A model generated the notes under the pieces. The model searched no databases. It saw only the letters and a program-made list of their open reading frames with translations, and was not told where the DNA came from. Positions 1 through 8,285 of a DNA stretch of 34,427 nucleotides are shown piece by piece. A program made the translations under genes and the position numbers. Source of the stretch: Candidatus Scybalocola fimicaballi (lineage in GTDB: Bacteria; Bacteroidota; Bacteroidia; Bacteroidales; Paludibacteraceae); NCBI GenBank assembly GCA_002317115.1, contig DCIP01000103.1:1-34427 (forward strand). Reading direction: 5' to 3'. Position 1 is the first letter of the stretch; the number at the start of each line of letters is the position of its first letter.

Positions 1-1053
1 TTAGAAAGCGTCGTTTCTGCCGTTGCAATGCATGATTTTGTAGATCATCTCCTGCAGAAGTTGGCTGTTGGTTGTACCAGGCATAATGTCGACGCCTTTG
101 CTCTTCATGTCGTACTCGCGAAGAATGCTGATTATTTTAAGCACCTGAAAACCATTGTATTTGGTTGTGGCATCACGATATTGTCTGACGAAGAATGGAC
201 GTACTCCCATTTTTGTAGCTGCTGAATTGTCGTCCATGTTTCTGCAATATTTGTAGAATACCATAAGGTTTTGGAAGAACGAGAAGAAAGCAGGTACGAT
301 TGCTGGAAGTTCCACTTTGTCTCCCGCCACAACAAGCGCAATAGTGTTGGCTTTCTGTATGTCTTTGGCAACCACTGCGTTAAGTAATTCGTAGGTGTCG
401 AATGCACGGTTCATTCCTACGATTTTCTGCACCATCTCTTCAGTGATTGTGCTCTCGTCGCCTTTAAATGACAGAATCAGTTTGTCGCACTCCGTCGCAA
501 GAAGTTTAAGATTGGGCCCGACGAGGGTGCTTAGCATCTGAGCCGCTTGATCTTTGATGTCCTTTTGACGCTCTCTGACATAGTTGACAATAAAAGTAGG
601 CACTTGGTTGTCGTAGATTTTATTGCTTTCCATCACGACGCCGATCTTTTGAATCTCCTTGAAGTAGCCTTTTCTGGCGTCGAGCTTCTTATGTTTGCAA
701 CAAAGTACCAAGGCCGCTTTTGGATTGTATTTCTTGGCATACATATGCAGCAAGTCATAATCTTTCTCCCTGATTTGTTGAGCCTCACGTACCACTACCA
801 AACGATAGTCGCTCATCATAGGGTAGCTCGACACTGCTGCAAGCACATCCTGCATCTTGACATCTCCACCGTAAAGCACCGAGAAATCAAAGTCTCTGTT
901 CTCCTCTGCCACAATGTTGTTCTCAAGATAGTCAGCCACCACGTCGATATAATACGGCTCCTCACCGTGCAGCAGATAGATAGGCTTGATGTTTCCAGCC
1001 TTCACGCTTGCAATTATATCTTTTGCGTCTGCATCTGAACTTTTTGTAGCCAT
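1..1053 (-). CDS. holA: DNA polymerase III subunit delta
   Basis: Clamp-loader delta subunit, which opens the beta sliding clamp during replication. The 350-residue length is normal for the family. The N-terminal segment with the YLLHGEEPYYID motif (about residues 25-36) is typical of HolA, and the C-terminal helical collar domain (about 215-340) carries the FFxFFQNL stretch. The stop codon is the first three bases of the window, so the gene is complete. The start is the ATG at 1053. A CAAAAATA (TATTTTTG on the minus strand) -7 element lies 48 bases upstream. The gene is divergent from a solo HsdR-N protein. I identified it from sequence pattern and family length, with high confidence. Confidence 0.93.
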   Translation of the reverse strand: MATKSSDADAKDIIASVKAGNIKPIYLLHGEEPYYIDVVADYLENNIVAEENRDFDFSVLYGGDVKMQDVLAAVSSYPMMSDYRLVVVREAQQIREKDYDLLHMYAKKYNPKAALVLCCKHKKLDARKGYFKEIQKIGVVMESNKIYDNQVPTFIVNYVRERQKDIKDQAAQMLSTLVGPNLKLLATECDKLILSFKGDESTITEEMVQKIVGMNRAFDTYELLNAVVAKDIQKANTIALVVAGDKVELPAIVPAFFSFFQNLMVFYKYCRNMDDNSAATKMGVRPFFVRQYRDATTKYNGFQVLKIISILREYDMKSKGVDIMPGTTNSQLLQEMIYKIMHCNGRNDAF

Positions 1054-1079
1054 ATTTTAAGAATTTAGACTTTTGTTTT

Positions 1080-1087
1080 TACTTTTG
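1080..1087 (+). promoter_or_regulatory. Bacteroidetes -7 promoter element (TACTTTTG)
   Basis: Exact TAnnTTTG match 31 bases upstream of the ATG at 1118. No clear TTTG lies 19 bases further up, so only the -7 half is supported. It also argues against the in-frame upstream start at 1073, which would lie inside the promoter. Confidence 0.5.
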
Positions 1088-1100
1088 TGGCGAACTTTTG

Positions 1101-1108
1101 CAAAAATA
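1101..1108 (-). promoter_or_regulatory. -7 promoter element for holA
   Basis: CAAAAATA on the plus strand reads TATTTTTG on the minus strand, an exact TAnnTTTG match, 48 bases upstream of the holA start. The -33 element is weak. It interleaves with the start region of the divergent gene at 1118. Confidence 0.45.
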
Positions 1109-1117
1109 GAAAAAAAT

Positions 1118-1579
1118 ATGGAATTAGCACTTCCCAAGTGTAACCTAAATGTCAAAAGGGAATCCAACGGATTATATGTGTTTGATGGCTGTCGACGCAA
1201 GTGGGTTAAACTTACGCCGGAGGAGTATGTGCGTCAGACTATGATGGAGTATGTGATCAGTGCTGCCGGGATCAACCGTGCTTTGGTGGCTAACGAGCAG
1301 GTGGTGGAGATTAACGGAATGAAGAAGCGTTGCGACTCGGTGGTGTATAACTCACGTCTGCAACCAATAGCTATTTTTGAATTCAAGGCACCGTCGGTTC
1401 AACTTTCGCAAAAGGTTATGGATCAAATCTTTACATATAACCGTGAATTGCCAGTCCCGATTCTTGTGGCGAGCAATGGAATCCAACATATTTGTATCTC
1501 CCGTAATGACGACGGAATTTCTTTATTTCCATTCGCGGAACTGCCGGAAAGATTGAATCAATTATTGGTTAATGATTGA
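1118..1579 (+). CDS. Solo HsdR N-terminal (type I restriction R subunit-like) nuclease domain protein
   Basis: A 153-residue protein consisting only of a domain like the N-terminal nuclease region of type I restriction R subunits (HSDR_N_2 type). The visible core is a PD-(D/E)xK-like pattern: an Asp in CDSVVY followed about 20 residues later by IFEFKAP, where E and K would be the metal and catalytic residues. A further conserved-looking stretch is the QIFTYN helix. There is no helicase or specificity subunit nearby, so it is not a working restriction system. The gene sits head to head with holA, an arrangement I recall from other Bacteroidales. I chose the ATG at 1118 because the longer frame from 1073 overlaps a promoter element. 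Its true role is unknown; DNA repair or replication-linked nuclease activity is only a guess. Confidence 0.8.
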   Translation: MELALPKCNLNVKRESNGLYVFDGCRRKWVKLTPEEYVRQTMMEYVISAAGINRALVANEQVVEINGMKKRCDSVVYNSRLQPIAIFEFKAPSVQLSQKVMDQIFTYNRELPVPILVASNGIQHICISRNDDGISLFPFAELPERLNQLLVND

Positions 1580-1608
1580 GTTAATTTATTTTAAATTTGC
1601 TTAGAAAC

Positions 1609-1639
1609 GTTGATGTTTCATATTTTAATTATATATTTG
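1609..1639 (+). promoter_or_regulatory. Promoter for the T9SS cargo gene (GTTG - 19 bp - TATATTTG)
   Basis: An exact TAnnTTTG at 1632-1639 is preceded, with a 19-bp spacer, by GTTG at 1609-1612 (three of four matches to TTTG). The ATG follows 39 bases later. Confidence 0.6.
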
Positions 1640-1678
1640 CAGAGATAAGTTTTGAACTAACAGTAAAAGTATAAGGAT

Positions 1679-2737
1679 ATGAAAAAGAGTTTATCGATTT
1701 GTTTTGGTGCTATGATGGCAGTTTCTGCTATGGCACAGACTACAGTGACATACAAGATGAACGGACTTATTCAGGGTGATTCACGCACTTTGACTAAGTT
1801 TGACTATGTAGATAAGAGTGAGAAGGGTGCTAATCAGGTTTGGGATTTCTCAGGAGCAAAGGAGATGGGCACAATGGTGTTGAACCAGAATGTGAACTAT
1901 GGACAGCCAATGGGTAATCTAAATGTAGCGTCTTCAAATCTTTTGTTCGCTTGCGACGAGGGTGGTGAGAAAGACACTTACTTCGAGATCAGCAAGGATG
2001 CCAAGATGTATTGGGGATTGCAGTCGAAGAGCGCAAAGATTGAGTTCAACGAGCCAATCGTCGATCTTCCTTTCCCATTCTCATACGGTGATATCCGCAC
2101 AGGTTCGATGGATGGTATCTACACTGAGAATTCAGGTGCTACTTATCCAATCGAGGGACAGTATTTCACATCAGCAGATGCGTGGGGTACTTTGACATTG
2201 CCAGACGGAACAACTTACAATGACGTTCTTCGTGTAAAGGTAGAGAAGATTTACAAGCAGCAGTTTGGTTCTTCTAACTACGATATCCACACAACACGTT
2301 ACCAGTATTTTGCTCCAGGTGTAAGATACCCAGTCATGATCGCTATCATCAGCGATACTCAGAGTGATTGCAACTGCGCTTGCGGAAAGAGCCACACTGA
2401 GGAGGCTTACTACCAGACTCAGACAGCTTTGAAGAACTTGAAGTCATTCTCAATGGATTCATATATGGCTGACGCTGAGGGTGAGTTTGAGATGAGTGCT
2501 TATCCTATCCCATTCAAGACAGTTCTAAACGCTCAGATTAATGCTCCAAAAGCTTCTACCGTCTCATTGGAGATTTTGGATGCAACAGGTCGTTTGATCA
2601 AGGGCTTTGGTGAGTACAACCTTGAGGCTGGTGATAATGTAATCACTCTTAACACTACTGACGTTGTGTCAGGTCAGCTTGTACTTCGCGCAATCTACGG
2701 TGGTGAGGTCTTCACTAAGACAATCATCAAGAAATAA
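1679..2737 (+). CDS. Exported protein with T9SS type A C-terminal sorting domain
   Basis: A 352-residue exported protein. It has a Sec signal peptide (residues 1-19, cleavage after SAMA), a middle region of about 250 residues that I do not recognise, and a C-terminal domain of about 75 residues typical of T9SS type A cargo. That domain begins with SAYPIPFKTVLNAQ, continues with the LEILDATGRLI strand, and ends GGEVFTKTIIKK. By analogy with the family, the protein crosses the outer membrane through the T9SS and the sorting domain is then removed. A CNCACGK cysteine cluster lies near residue 225. The gene stands alone between its own promoter and a terminator. The function of the mature part is unknown. 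Confidence 0.82.
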   Translation: MKKSLSICFGAMMAVSAMAQTTVTYKMNGLIQGDSRTLTKFDYVDKSEKGANQVWDFSGAKEMGTMVLNQNVNYGQPMGNLNVASSNLLFACDEGGEKDTYFEISKDAKMYWGLQSKSAKIEFNEPIVDLPFPFSYGDIRTGSMDGIYTENSGATYPIEGQYFTSADAWGTLTLPDGTTYNDVLRVKVEKIYKQQFGSSNYDIHTTRYQYFAPGVRYPVMIAIISDTQSDCNCACGKSHTEEAYYQTQTALKNLKSFSMDSYMADAEGEFEMSAYPIPFKTVLNAQINAPKASTVSLEILDATGRLIKGFGEYNLEAGDNVITLNTTDVVSGQLVLRAIYGGEVFTKTIIKK

Positions 2738-2762
2738 TCTGATTGATTAAAGTATAATTTGA

Positions 2763-2797
2763 AGAATGCATCAAGAAATTGGTGCATTCTTTTTTTG
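2763..2797 (+). terminator. Rho-independent terminator after the T9SS cargo gene
   Basis: Stem AGAATGCATC (2763-2772) pairs with GGTGCATTCT (2781-2790), ten pairs including one G-U, with an 8-base loop, followed by a T run to 2796. Confidence 0.85.
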
Positions 2798-2810
2798 TTA
2801 TGATATTATA

Positions 2811-2846
2811 AAAAAATAGACGCAATAAAAATTGCGTCTATTTTTT
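2811..2846. terminator. Bidirectional terminator between converging genes
   Basis: A perfect 16-bp inverted repeat (2811-2826 with 2831-2846) around AAAA, A-rich on one side and T-rich on the other. It can terminate both the plus-strand cargo gene and the minus-strand panC-panD operon. Confidence 0.85.
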
Positions 2847-2864
2847 ATTATTTAGAATTCAGCA

Positions 2865-3215
2865 TTACACCATTTTGTTTGTCTTGGCATCCAAGAACAC
2901 AACCTTAGGCTGTCTTGTCTGAGCCTCTTCCTCAGTCATCCAACCGTAAGCCATGATGATAACGACGTCGCCGACCTCTGCTTTTCTTGCTGCCGCTCCG
3001 TTAAGACAGATGACACCAGAATTTCTCTCTCCTGGGATAACGTAAGTCTCGAATCTCTCACCGTTGTTATTGTTGACGATATATACCTTTTCGTTTGGCA
3101 GGATACCAGCCTTGTCCAAAAGCTCGGCGTCAATTGTTATGCTGCCGATGTAGTTGAGATTGGCTTCCGTCACAACGGCTCTATGAATCTTTGATTTTAG
3201 GATCTGAACAAACAT
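2865..3215 (-). CDS. panD: Aspartate 1-decarboxylase
   Basis: Makes beta-alanine from aspartate for pantothenate and CoA synthesis. It is made as an inactive proenzyme that self-cleaves between Gly24 and Ser25, creating a pyruvoyl group. The sequence shows exactly G24-S25 (YIGSITID), the substrate-binding Arg54 and catalytic Tyr58 (GERFETY), and Lys9 and His11 near the N-terminus. The 116-residue length is normal. It lies five bases downstream of panC on the same strand, so the two steps that make and use beta-alanine are co-transcribed. The operon ends at the perfect hairpin at 2811-2846. Confidence 0.97.
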   Translation of the reverse strand: MFVQILKSKIHRAVVTEANLNYIGSITIDAELLDKAGILPNEKVYIVNNNNGERFETYVIPGERNSGVICLNGAAARKAEVGDVVIIMAYGWMTEEEAQTRQPKVVFLDAKTNKMV

Positions 3216-3220
3216 CGTCT

Positions 3221-4066
3221 TTATTTTTTATATTGGATATTGTCAATTAGTCTTACCTTGCCGCAGTACACTGTGATGCAACCCACTGGATTTTCGCAGT
3301 CGTTCCAGCTGCTGATTGGCTGTAGGGTAGTGCCGTTGACGATTTCGTAGTATTCAACCTCAAGCTCTCCGCCTTTGTTGATCTCGTCGATCACCCACTG
3401 CTGAAGCTCCTTCACGCTCTTCTCCTTCAAAAGAGACTGGCTCTTTGCAAGAGTCTGGGAGATTCTGACAGCGATTTGTCTTTCGTTGGCAGACAAAAGC
3501 ATGTTACGGCTGCTTAACGCCATACCGTCGTCTTCTCTGATGATAGGACATCCGATGATTTCGATTGGATACTCATACTGGCGTACCATCTCACGGATGA
3601 TTGCCAACTGTTGGTAGTCCTTCTCACCGAAGTAAGCCTTGTTTGGCTGTGCGATGTCGAACAAACGAGAAACCACCTGAGCCACACCGTTGAAATGGCC
3701 TGGACGCATAGGACCTTCCATCACCTTGTCGAGCGGAGTGAAATCAAACTGACGATTGTCAGGGTAAGGATAGATCTGCTCAACAGTAGGGGCGAACGCG
3801 ATGTTGGCACCCATCTTCTCAAGCAAAGCACAGTCGGCTTCCAAGGTGCGAGGGTAAGTAGCCAAGTCGTTCTTATTATTGAACTGAGTAGGGTTGACGA
3901 AAATGCTGACGATAACCACGTCGTTCTCTGCAACCGCTTTCTTCACCAATGATGCGTGTCCGTTGTGAAGCGCACCCATAGTCGGTACGAGACCGATTTT
4001 AAGCCCAAGCTCCTTGAATAGAGAAACCAAGACTTCCAACTCAGATGTTCTTTTTACAATCTTCAT
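3221..4066 (-). CDS. panC: Pantothenate synthetase (pantoate-beta-alanine ligase)
   Basis: Joins pantoate and beta-alanine using ATP, through a pantoyl-adenylate, in the cytoplasm. The class I nucleotidyltransferase signatures are present: [10 protein letters not shown] near residues 28-37 (HxGH), FVNPTQF (residues 57-63) and ALSSRN in place of KMSKS. GxKDYQQ also fits the family (FGEKDYQQ). The length of 281 residues is normal. First gene of the panC-panD operon; the start at 4066 is 27 bases downstream of a TACTTTTG -7 element on the minus strand. panB is not in this window. Confidence 0.97.
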   Translation of the reverse strand: MKIVKRTSELEVLVSLFKELGLKIGLVPTMGALHNGHASLVKKAVAENDVVIVSIFVNPTQFNNKNDLATYPRTLEADCALLEKMGANIAFAPTVEQIYPYPDNRQFDFTPLDKVMEGPMRPGHFNGVAQVVSRLFDIAQPNKAYFGEKDYQQLAIIREMVRQYEYPIEIIGCPIIREDDGMALSSRNMLLSANERQIAVRISQTLAKSQSLLKEKSVKELQQWVIDEINKGGELEVEYYEIVNGTTLQPISSWNDCENPVGCITVYCGKVRLIDNIQYKK

Positions 4067-4092
4067 GTACTTGTATTTTTAAAAAGACATCA

Positions 4093-4100
4093 CAAAAGTA
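4093..4100 (-). promoter_or_regulatory. -7 promoter element for panC-panD
   Basis: CAAAAGTA on the plus strand is TACTTTTG on the minus strand, 27 bases upstream of panC. The -33 box is weak. Confidence 0.5.
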
Positions 4101-4175
4101 GTCATTAAAAAGTTATTATAGAACATAAAAAATTATTTTTTTGGGCAAACGAGCCAAAGTTTGAGCATTTTTGAC

Positions 4176-4183
4176 TACTTTTG
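4176..4183 (+). promoter_or_regulatory. -7 promoter element for the starch-synthase-like gene
   Basis: TACTTTTG, an exact TAnnTTTG match 26 bases upstream of the ATG at 4210. It lies inside the alternative longer reading frame that would start with TTG at 4171, which is one reason to prefer the ATG at 4210. Confidence 0.5.
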
Positions 4184-4209
4184 TATATTCTATAATTATA
4201 AAATCGCAG

Positions 4210-5031
4210 ATGAGCGCACTAAAAGTTTTATACATTTCGCAAGAGATTACCCCATATTTGCCGTCGACTGTACGTGCAGATTTGTGTAGGCAGCTTCCTC
4301 AGTCAATTTTGGAAAAAGGCAAGGAAGTACGAATTTTCATGCCTAAGTTTGGTAACATCAACGAGCGTAGAAACCAGTTGCATGAGGTTATTCGTTTGTC
4401 CGGCATGAATATCTGTATCGACGACACAGACCATCCTTTGATCATCAAAGTAGCCTCTATTCAGCAGGCGCGTATGCAGGTCTACTTTATCGATAACGAG
4501 GACTTTTTCCAGCGTAAGTGTGATGTTGTTGATGAGGATGGAAATGAGTTTGAGGACAATGAGGACCGTGCGATTTTCTTCCTTCGTGGAGTTCTTGAGA
4601 CAGTTAAGAAACTACGTTGGTCGCCAGATGTGATCCACTGTCACGGTTGGATTGCGGCGCTGGCTCCTATCTACATTAAGCGCGCTTATAATAATGATCC
4701 TTTCTTCAAGGATTCACGTATCGTTTACTCTGTGTATAACGATGATTTCAAGAATAATTTTTCAGCAAAATTCGCTGAAAAGTTGAAAATCAATGATATC
4801 TCTGATGAAGACGTCGCAGATATCAAGGATAAAGAGGTTAGTTTTGTCGACCTTACTCGTTTTGCGTTGAAGTATTCCGACGGAGCTGTTCAGGGAAGTG
4901 AGAATATCAACCCTGAATTGATGGCAGACCTTCAGAATATGGGAGACAGATTCGTGCCATACCAGGGTGAGAATTACGTCGATCCAATTGATGCTTTGTA
5001 CGATAAGGTAGCAAGTAGTCCTAAGTTGTAA
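4210..5031 (+). CDS. Starch/glycogen-synthase N-terminal domain protein (GT5-like, catalytically degenerate)
   Basis: A 273-residue protein matching only the N-terminal half of GT5 glycogen/starch synthases (usual length about 480). The N-terminus aligns without gaps to GlgA (KVLYISQEITPYLP...), but the ADP-glucose-binding KTGGLAD motif is replaced by PSTVRAD at residues 18-24. The DVIHCHGW motif of the domain is kept. The C-terminal nucleotide-sugar Rossmann domain is absent and no frameshifted remainder follows, because the next gene starts on the last base of this stop codon. Annotation pipelines usually call such genes glycogen synthase; from what is visible, catalysis is unlikely. It is divergent from panC and translationally coupled to the DUF4270 lipoprotein. 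A binding or regulatory role is inference only. Confidence 0.8.
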   Translation: MSALKVLYISQEITPYLPSTVRADLCRQLPQSILEKGKEVRIFMPKFGNINERRNQLHEVIRLSGMNICIDDTDHPLIIKVASIQQARMQVYFIDNEDFFQRKCDVVDEDGNEFEDNEDRAIFFLRGVLETVKKLRWSPDVIHCHGWIAALAPIYIKRAYNNDPFFKDSRIVYSVYNDDFKNNFSAKFAEKLKINDISDEDVADIKDKEVSFVDLTRFALKYSDGAVQGSENINPELMADLQNMGDRFVPYQGENYVDPIDALYDKVASSPKL

Positions 5032-6512
5032 TGAAAAAAATCTTTTTATATATTTCTTGCCTTTCGTCGTTTGCCCTATCTTCTTGCAAGGATGACGACG
5101 GTATCGGTTTGTCTGTCCAGCCAGACGAGGATTTTATGTCGACGCATTCGGCAAGAGTGTATTGCTCTTCCGCCACTGAGAAATGCGATTCGGTGTTGGC
5201 AAAGTCGGATTACCTATATCTTGGCCAGTATGCCGACGATGTGTTTGGAATCACCCGCGCGGAATTCATGACTCAGATTGACGGTCGTCTTGGCAATATT
5301 AAAATCCCAGACTTGAGCGTGTCTACTTCGAGTTCCGTTTCCGGTATTACGGAAGGAATTTTGAACGCGATCGACGACCATTATGGCACAATTGACTCGA
5401 TCCGTAATGGACGTGATGTCAAGGTTGACTCTGTCGTGTTCTACGCTCAGTATTCATCAAGTTATGTTGGCGACAGCACAGCGCTTCAGTCTGTCAAACT
5501 TTATGGATTGAACAAGACTTTGCCTCCGATGAACCGCGCATTCTCTAACATGAAGGTGGAGGATTATTGCGACAAATCGGAATACTTAGGTTCCGCCACA
5601 TATAGAGTCTGTGGTGATAAGGTTATTAGAATAAAGCTTTCTGACGATTACGCTCAGAAACTGATGGACGTCTATGTTAAAAAGACGGTTTCTACTCAAG
5701 AGGAGTTCTGTGAACTATATAAAGGATTTTATTTGTCTCACTCTTTCAATGAAGGTGCTGTAGTCACTTGCACATCCGTGGGATTACAGGTGTTTTATTC
5801 ATTTGACGGTGATATTTATACAAAGTATGACTATAGAGACACTGTGGTAACAGGACGAAGCATCAAAGTCAATGGAAGATCTATCAACCCTTTGGTGTCA
5901 AGCTTTTTACTTACTTCTAACAAGGGAGTCAGCCAGGTAAACTTGTTCTCTCATCCTGATTTGGAAGAGAAAATGACAGCTTTGGAAGGAACTCCATACT
6001 CTTACGTTTATACTCCAGCAGGCTTGTACTCAAATGTTACAATCCCGTTCGCTGAGGTTATGGATAGCGTAGTGAAGACTGTTGGACCAAATGAATTGTC
6101 GAATGTTATGTTTAATTCGGCAAAGTTGAGATTACCTGTGGAGAAAATCAACTGGAAGACTAAGTTGGGTAAATCACCGTCTCCATATCTATTGATGATC
6201 AAGCGCGACAAAATTGTTGATTTCTTCTACAACAATGAGAATCCGGATGCGTTGACTTCATTTCAGGCATCTTTCGACACGGCTTCTTGCTCGTATAATT
6301 TTGATCTCGCGTTTGCTGCCCAGCAATATTTGAAAGGCAATGTCAATGTGTTTGATGATTTGGTTGTGTTGCCTGTTACAGCCACTGTAATCGGCGAGAC
6401 TGCATTCTATAAGCAGATGCTTACAACAAGCGCTATACGTTTCAATTCAAGTGAGGAGAAAAACGAGAAGAAACGTCCAAGTTTGGATTTCGTATTTACA
6501 AAGAGAAAGTAA
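5031..6512 (+). CDS. DUF4270 family lipoprotein
   Basis: A 493-residue lipoprotein. The signal peptide ends in a lipobox with Cys19 (ALSSC), followed by KDDD, which fits the acidic export signal that sends Bacteroidetes lipoproteins to the surface. The body is beta-rich with no membrane helix, and its pattern (GxYxDDVFG near residue 70, paired PxxLLMIKRD near the C-terminus) fits DUF4270. The start ATG shares one base with the previous stop (TAATG), so it is translationally coupled to the starch-synthase-like gene. The molecular function of DUF4270 is not known to me. Confidence 0.82.
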   Translation: MKKIFLYISCLSSFALSSCKDDDGIGLSVQPDEDFMSTHSARVYCSSATEKCDSVLAKSDYLYLGQYADDVFGITRAEFMTQIDGRLGNIKIPDLSVSTSSSVSGITEGILNAIDDHYGTIDSIRNGRDVKVDSVVFYAQYSSSYVGDSTALQSVKLYGLNKTLPPMNRAFSNMKVEDYCDKSEYLGSATYRVCGDKVIRIKLSDDYAQKLMDVYVKKTVSTQEEFCELYKGFYLSHSFNEGAVVTCTSVGLQVFYSFDGDIYTKYDYRDTVVTGRSIKVNGRSINPLVSSFLLTSNKGVSQVNLFSHPDLEEKMTALEGTPYSYVYTPAGLYSNVTIPFAEVMDSVVKTVGPNELSNVMFNSAKLRLPVEKINWKTKLGKSPSPYLLMIKRDKIVDFFYNNENPDALTSFQASFDTASCSYNFDLAFAAQQYLKGNVNVFDDLVVLPVTATVIGETAFYKQMLTTSAIRFNSSEEKNEKKRPSLDFVFTKRK

Positions 6513-6518
6513 ACTGTG

Positions 6519-8246
6519 ATGATAGATTCGATGAACACAAAAAAGGCGACGTTGCTGGTGGCAGTCATAGCATTGCTTACAGTGTTGCCGTTCATTGGTC
6601 TAAACGAATTTCATACAAAGGGTGAGCCTCGAGAGGCAGTGGTGAGCCTTTCGATGTTGTTGCAGGATAATTGGATTCTTCCTATAAATAATGGTGGCGA
6701 TATACCGTTCAAGCCGCCATTTTTCCATTGGTGCATAACTATTGTCTCGATGATATTGGGTGGTGTTAGCGAATTTACGTCGCGAGTGCCATCTGCTTTA
6801 TCATTTGTGGCTATGATTGCAGCTACCTTCGCCTTCTACGCTAAGTTTGCCGATAAGAAATTGGCTATGCTTACAGCGATGGTTTCCATATCTACCTTTG
6901 AACTCCACAGAGCTGGAATGAATTGTCGCGTCGACATGGTGCTTACTATGGCGATGGTCTGCTCACAGTATCTGCTCTTCATTTGGTGGAAAAACGGAAT
7001 GAAGCAGCTCCCTTGGATGGCTTTGGTATCTATGAGTTGCGCCACATTGACAAAGGGACCGATTGGAGTGTGTCTTCCATGTGCCGTGTTTGCTGTCTTC
7101 TTGCTTATGCGAGGCGTGAAGTTATGGACAATAGTATGGAAACTTGCGTTGGTGGCGATAATCTCAATGATAGCTCCTGCGTTATGGTATTATGCCGCTT
7201 ATCAGCAAGGGGGAGACAGCTTCTGGGCACTTGTGTATGAAGAAAATGTCGGACGTCTGACTGGAACAATGACTTACGAGTCGCACGAAGGCCCGGCGAT
7301 AATAAATTTTGTCTACCTGATCTCAGGCTTTTTGCCTTGGACAATCGTCCTATTGATCTCATTGTTTTTTTTGCCTTGGAAATCCTACTCTTTCGACAAA
7401 GGATTAGGAATCAAAGGATGGTTGAAAAAGAAGTACAACGAATTGACTTCAATGTCCGACGTTAGATTATACACTCTGCTTTGTGGAGTCTTGATTGTGT
7501 TGTTCTATTGTATTCCGAAGAGTAAAAGAAGCGTCTACCTGATGCCGGCATTCCCATTCATTGCTTATTTTATTGCAGAGTATATCAAATATCTTGCTCT
7601 TGAGTTCCCAAAAGCATGTAAGATATTCAAGAACATCTTGGTCGGATTAATAATCACAGTTTTCGTTATTCATCTGTCGCTTGTGTTCGGAATTGTTCCT
7701 ACGTCGGTTTATCCGAAGAAAGATACAGATTTCGCAATGGTAGAAGCGTTGGCAGGATACAGCAAAATTATTTTGGCGATAGCGATACTTGTGGTGGGAG
7801 TGTTGACTTATTATTTCTCACGTAAGAAATTAATGACCGCGATGGTTGCACTTTCAATAATCTTCTTCGCTTTATTAGATGCCGTATATTTGCCAACGGT
7901 GTTAAATACAAAGAGTGTAAAACACTTCGCGTCGGAGATAGAAAAGGTAGTTCCGGAGGGGAATATATATTCATTTTTGCCTGTCGACTTGACACCGAAT
8001 GGCAGTCCGCTTCATTTTTTTGAACTTGACTACTATCTTAATGATCGAGTCCATCTGTTTTGGAAGGAAAAACCGACGGAAGGATATATGATAGTTTTGA
8101 AAAAAGATTTTCAGCATTATTTTGATGCAGATTCAGAGACTAAACTTGTTGATAATTATAAATTTGACGAAGTGTTGCGCACTGATCGCTACTATGGATC
8201 GTTTAAAGATATAATTTGTTTGATGCATTTTGAGGTGGTGAAATAA
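6519..8246 (+). CDS. ArnT/PMT-like integral membrane glycosyltransferase
   Basis: About 575 residues with an N-terminal helix, then a periplasmic loop with EFHTKGEPREAVVSL and PFKPPFFHW, the loop-1 signature of the GT39/GT83 (PMT, ArnT) superfamily in which the acidic residue of GEPRE is the likely catalytic or metal-binding one. About ten further hydrophobic helices follow, including GPIGVCLPCAVFAVFLL and the CIPKSKRSVYLMPAFPF region typical of the family. These enzymes move a sugar from a polyprenyl-phosphate donor to lipid A or protein on the outer face of the inner membrane. The acceptor here is unknown. The gene follows DUF4270 by six bases. A later ATG at 6531 (MNTKKATLLV) is an equally plausible start. 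Confidence 0.83.
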   Translation: MIDSMNTKKATLLVAVIALLTVLPFIGLNEFHTKGEPREAVVSLSMLLQDNWILPINNGGDIPFKPPFFHWCITIVSMILGGVSEFTSRVPSALSFVAMIAATFAFYAKFADKKLAMLTAMVSISTFELHRAGMNCRVDMVLTMAMVCSQYLLFIWWKNGMKQLPWMALVSMSCATLTKGPIGVCLPCAVFAVFLLMRGVKLWTIVWKLALVAIISMIAPALWYYAAYQQGGDSFWALVYEENVGRLTGTMTYESHEGPAIINFVYLISGFLPWTIVLLISLFFLPWKSYSFDKGLGIKGWLKKKYNELTSMSDVRLYTLLCGVLIVLFYCIPKSKRSVYLMPAFPFIAYFIAEYIKYLALEFPKACKIFKNILVGLIITVFVIHLSLVFGIVPTSVYPKKDTDFAMVEALAGYSKIILAIAILVVGVLTYYFSRKKLMTAMVALSIIFFALLDAVYLPTVLNTKSVKHFASEIEKVVPEGNIYSFLPVDLTPNGSPLHFFELDYYLNDRVHLFWKEKPTEGYMIVLKKDFQHYFDADSETKLVDNYKFDEVLRTDRYYGSFKDIICLMHFEVVK

Positions 8247-8257
8247 AAATTTATTTT

Positions 8258-8265
8258 TATCTTTG
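8258..8265 (+). promoter_or_regulatory. -7 promoter element for the amidase-mce-dnaA gene run
   Basis: TATCTTTG, an exact TAnnTTTG match, 20 bases upstream of the ATG at 8286. No good -33 match at 19 bp. Confidence 0.5.
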
Positions 8266-8285
8266 CTAACGTGTTTTCTTGTGCA

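Noticed and set aside
547..1038. 163-codon plus-strand frame opposite holA
   Set aside because: holA is clear on the minus strand; this is its shadow.
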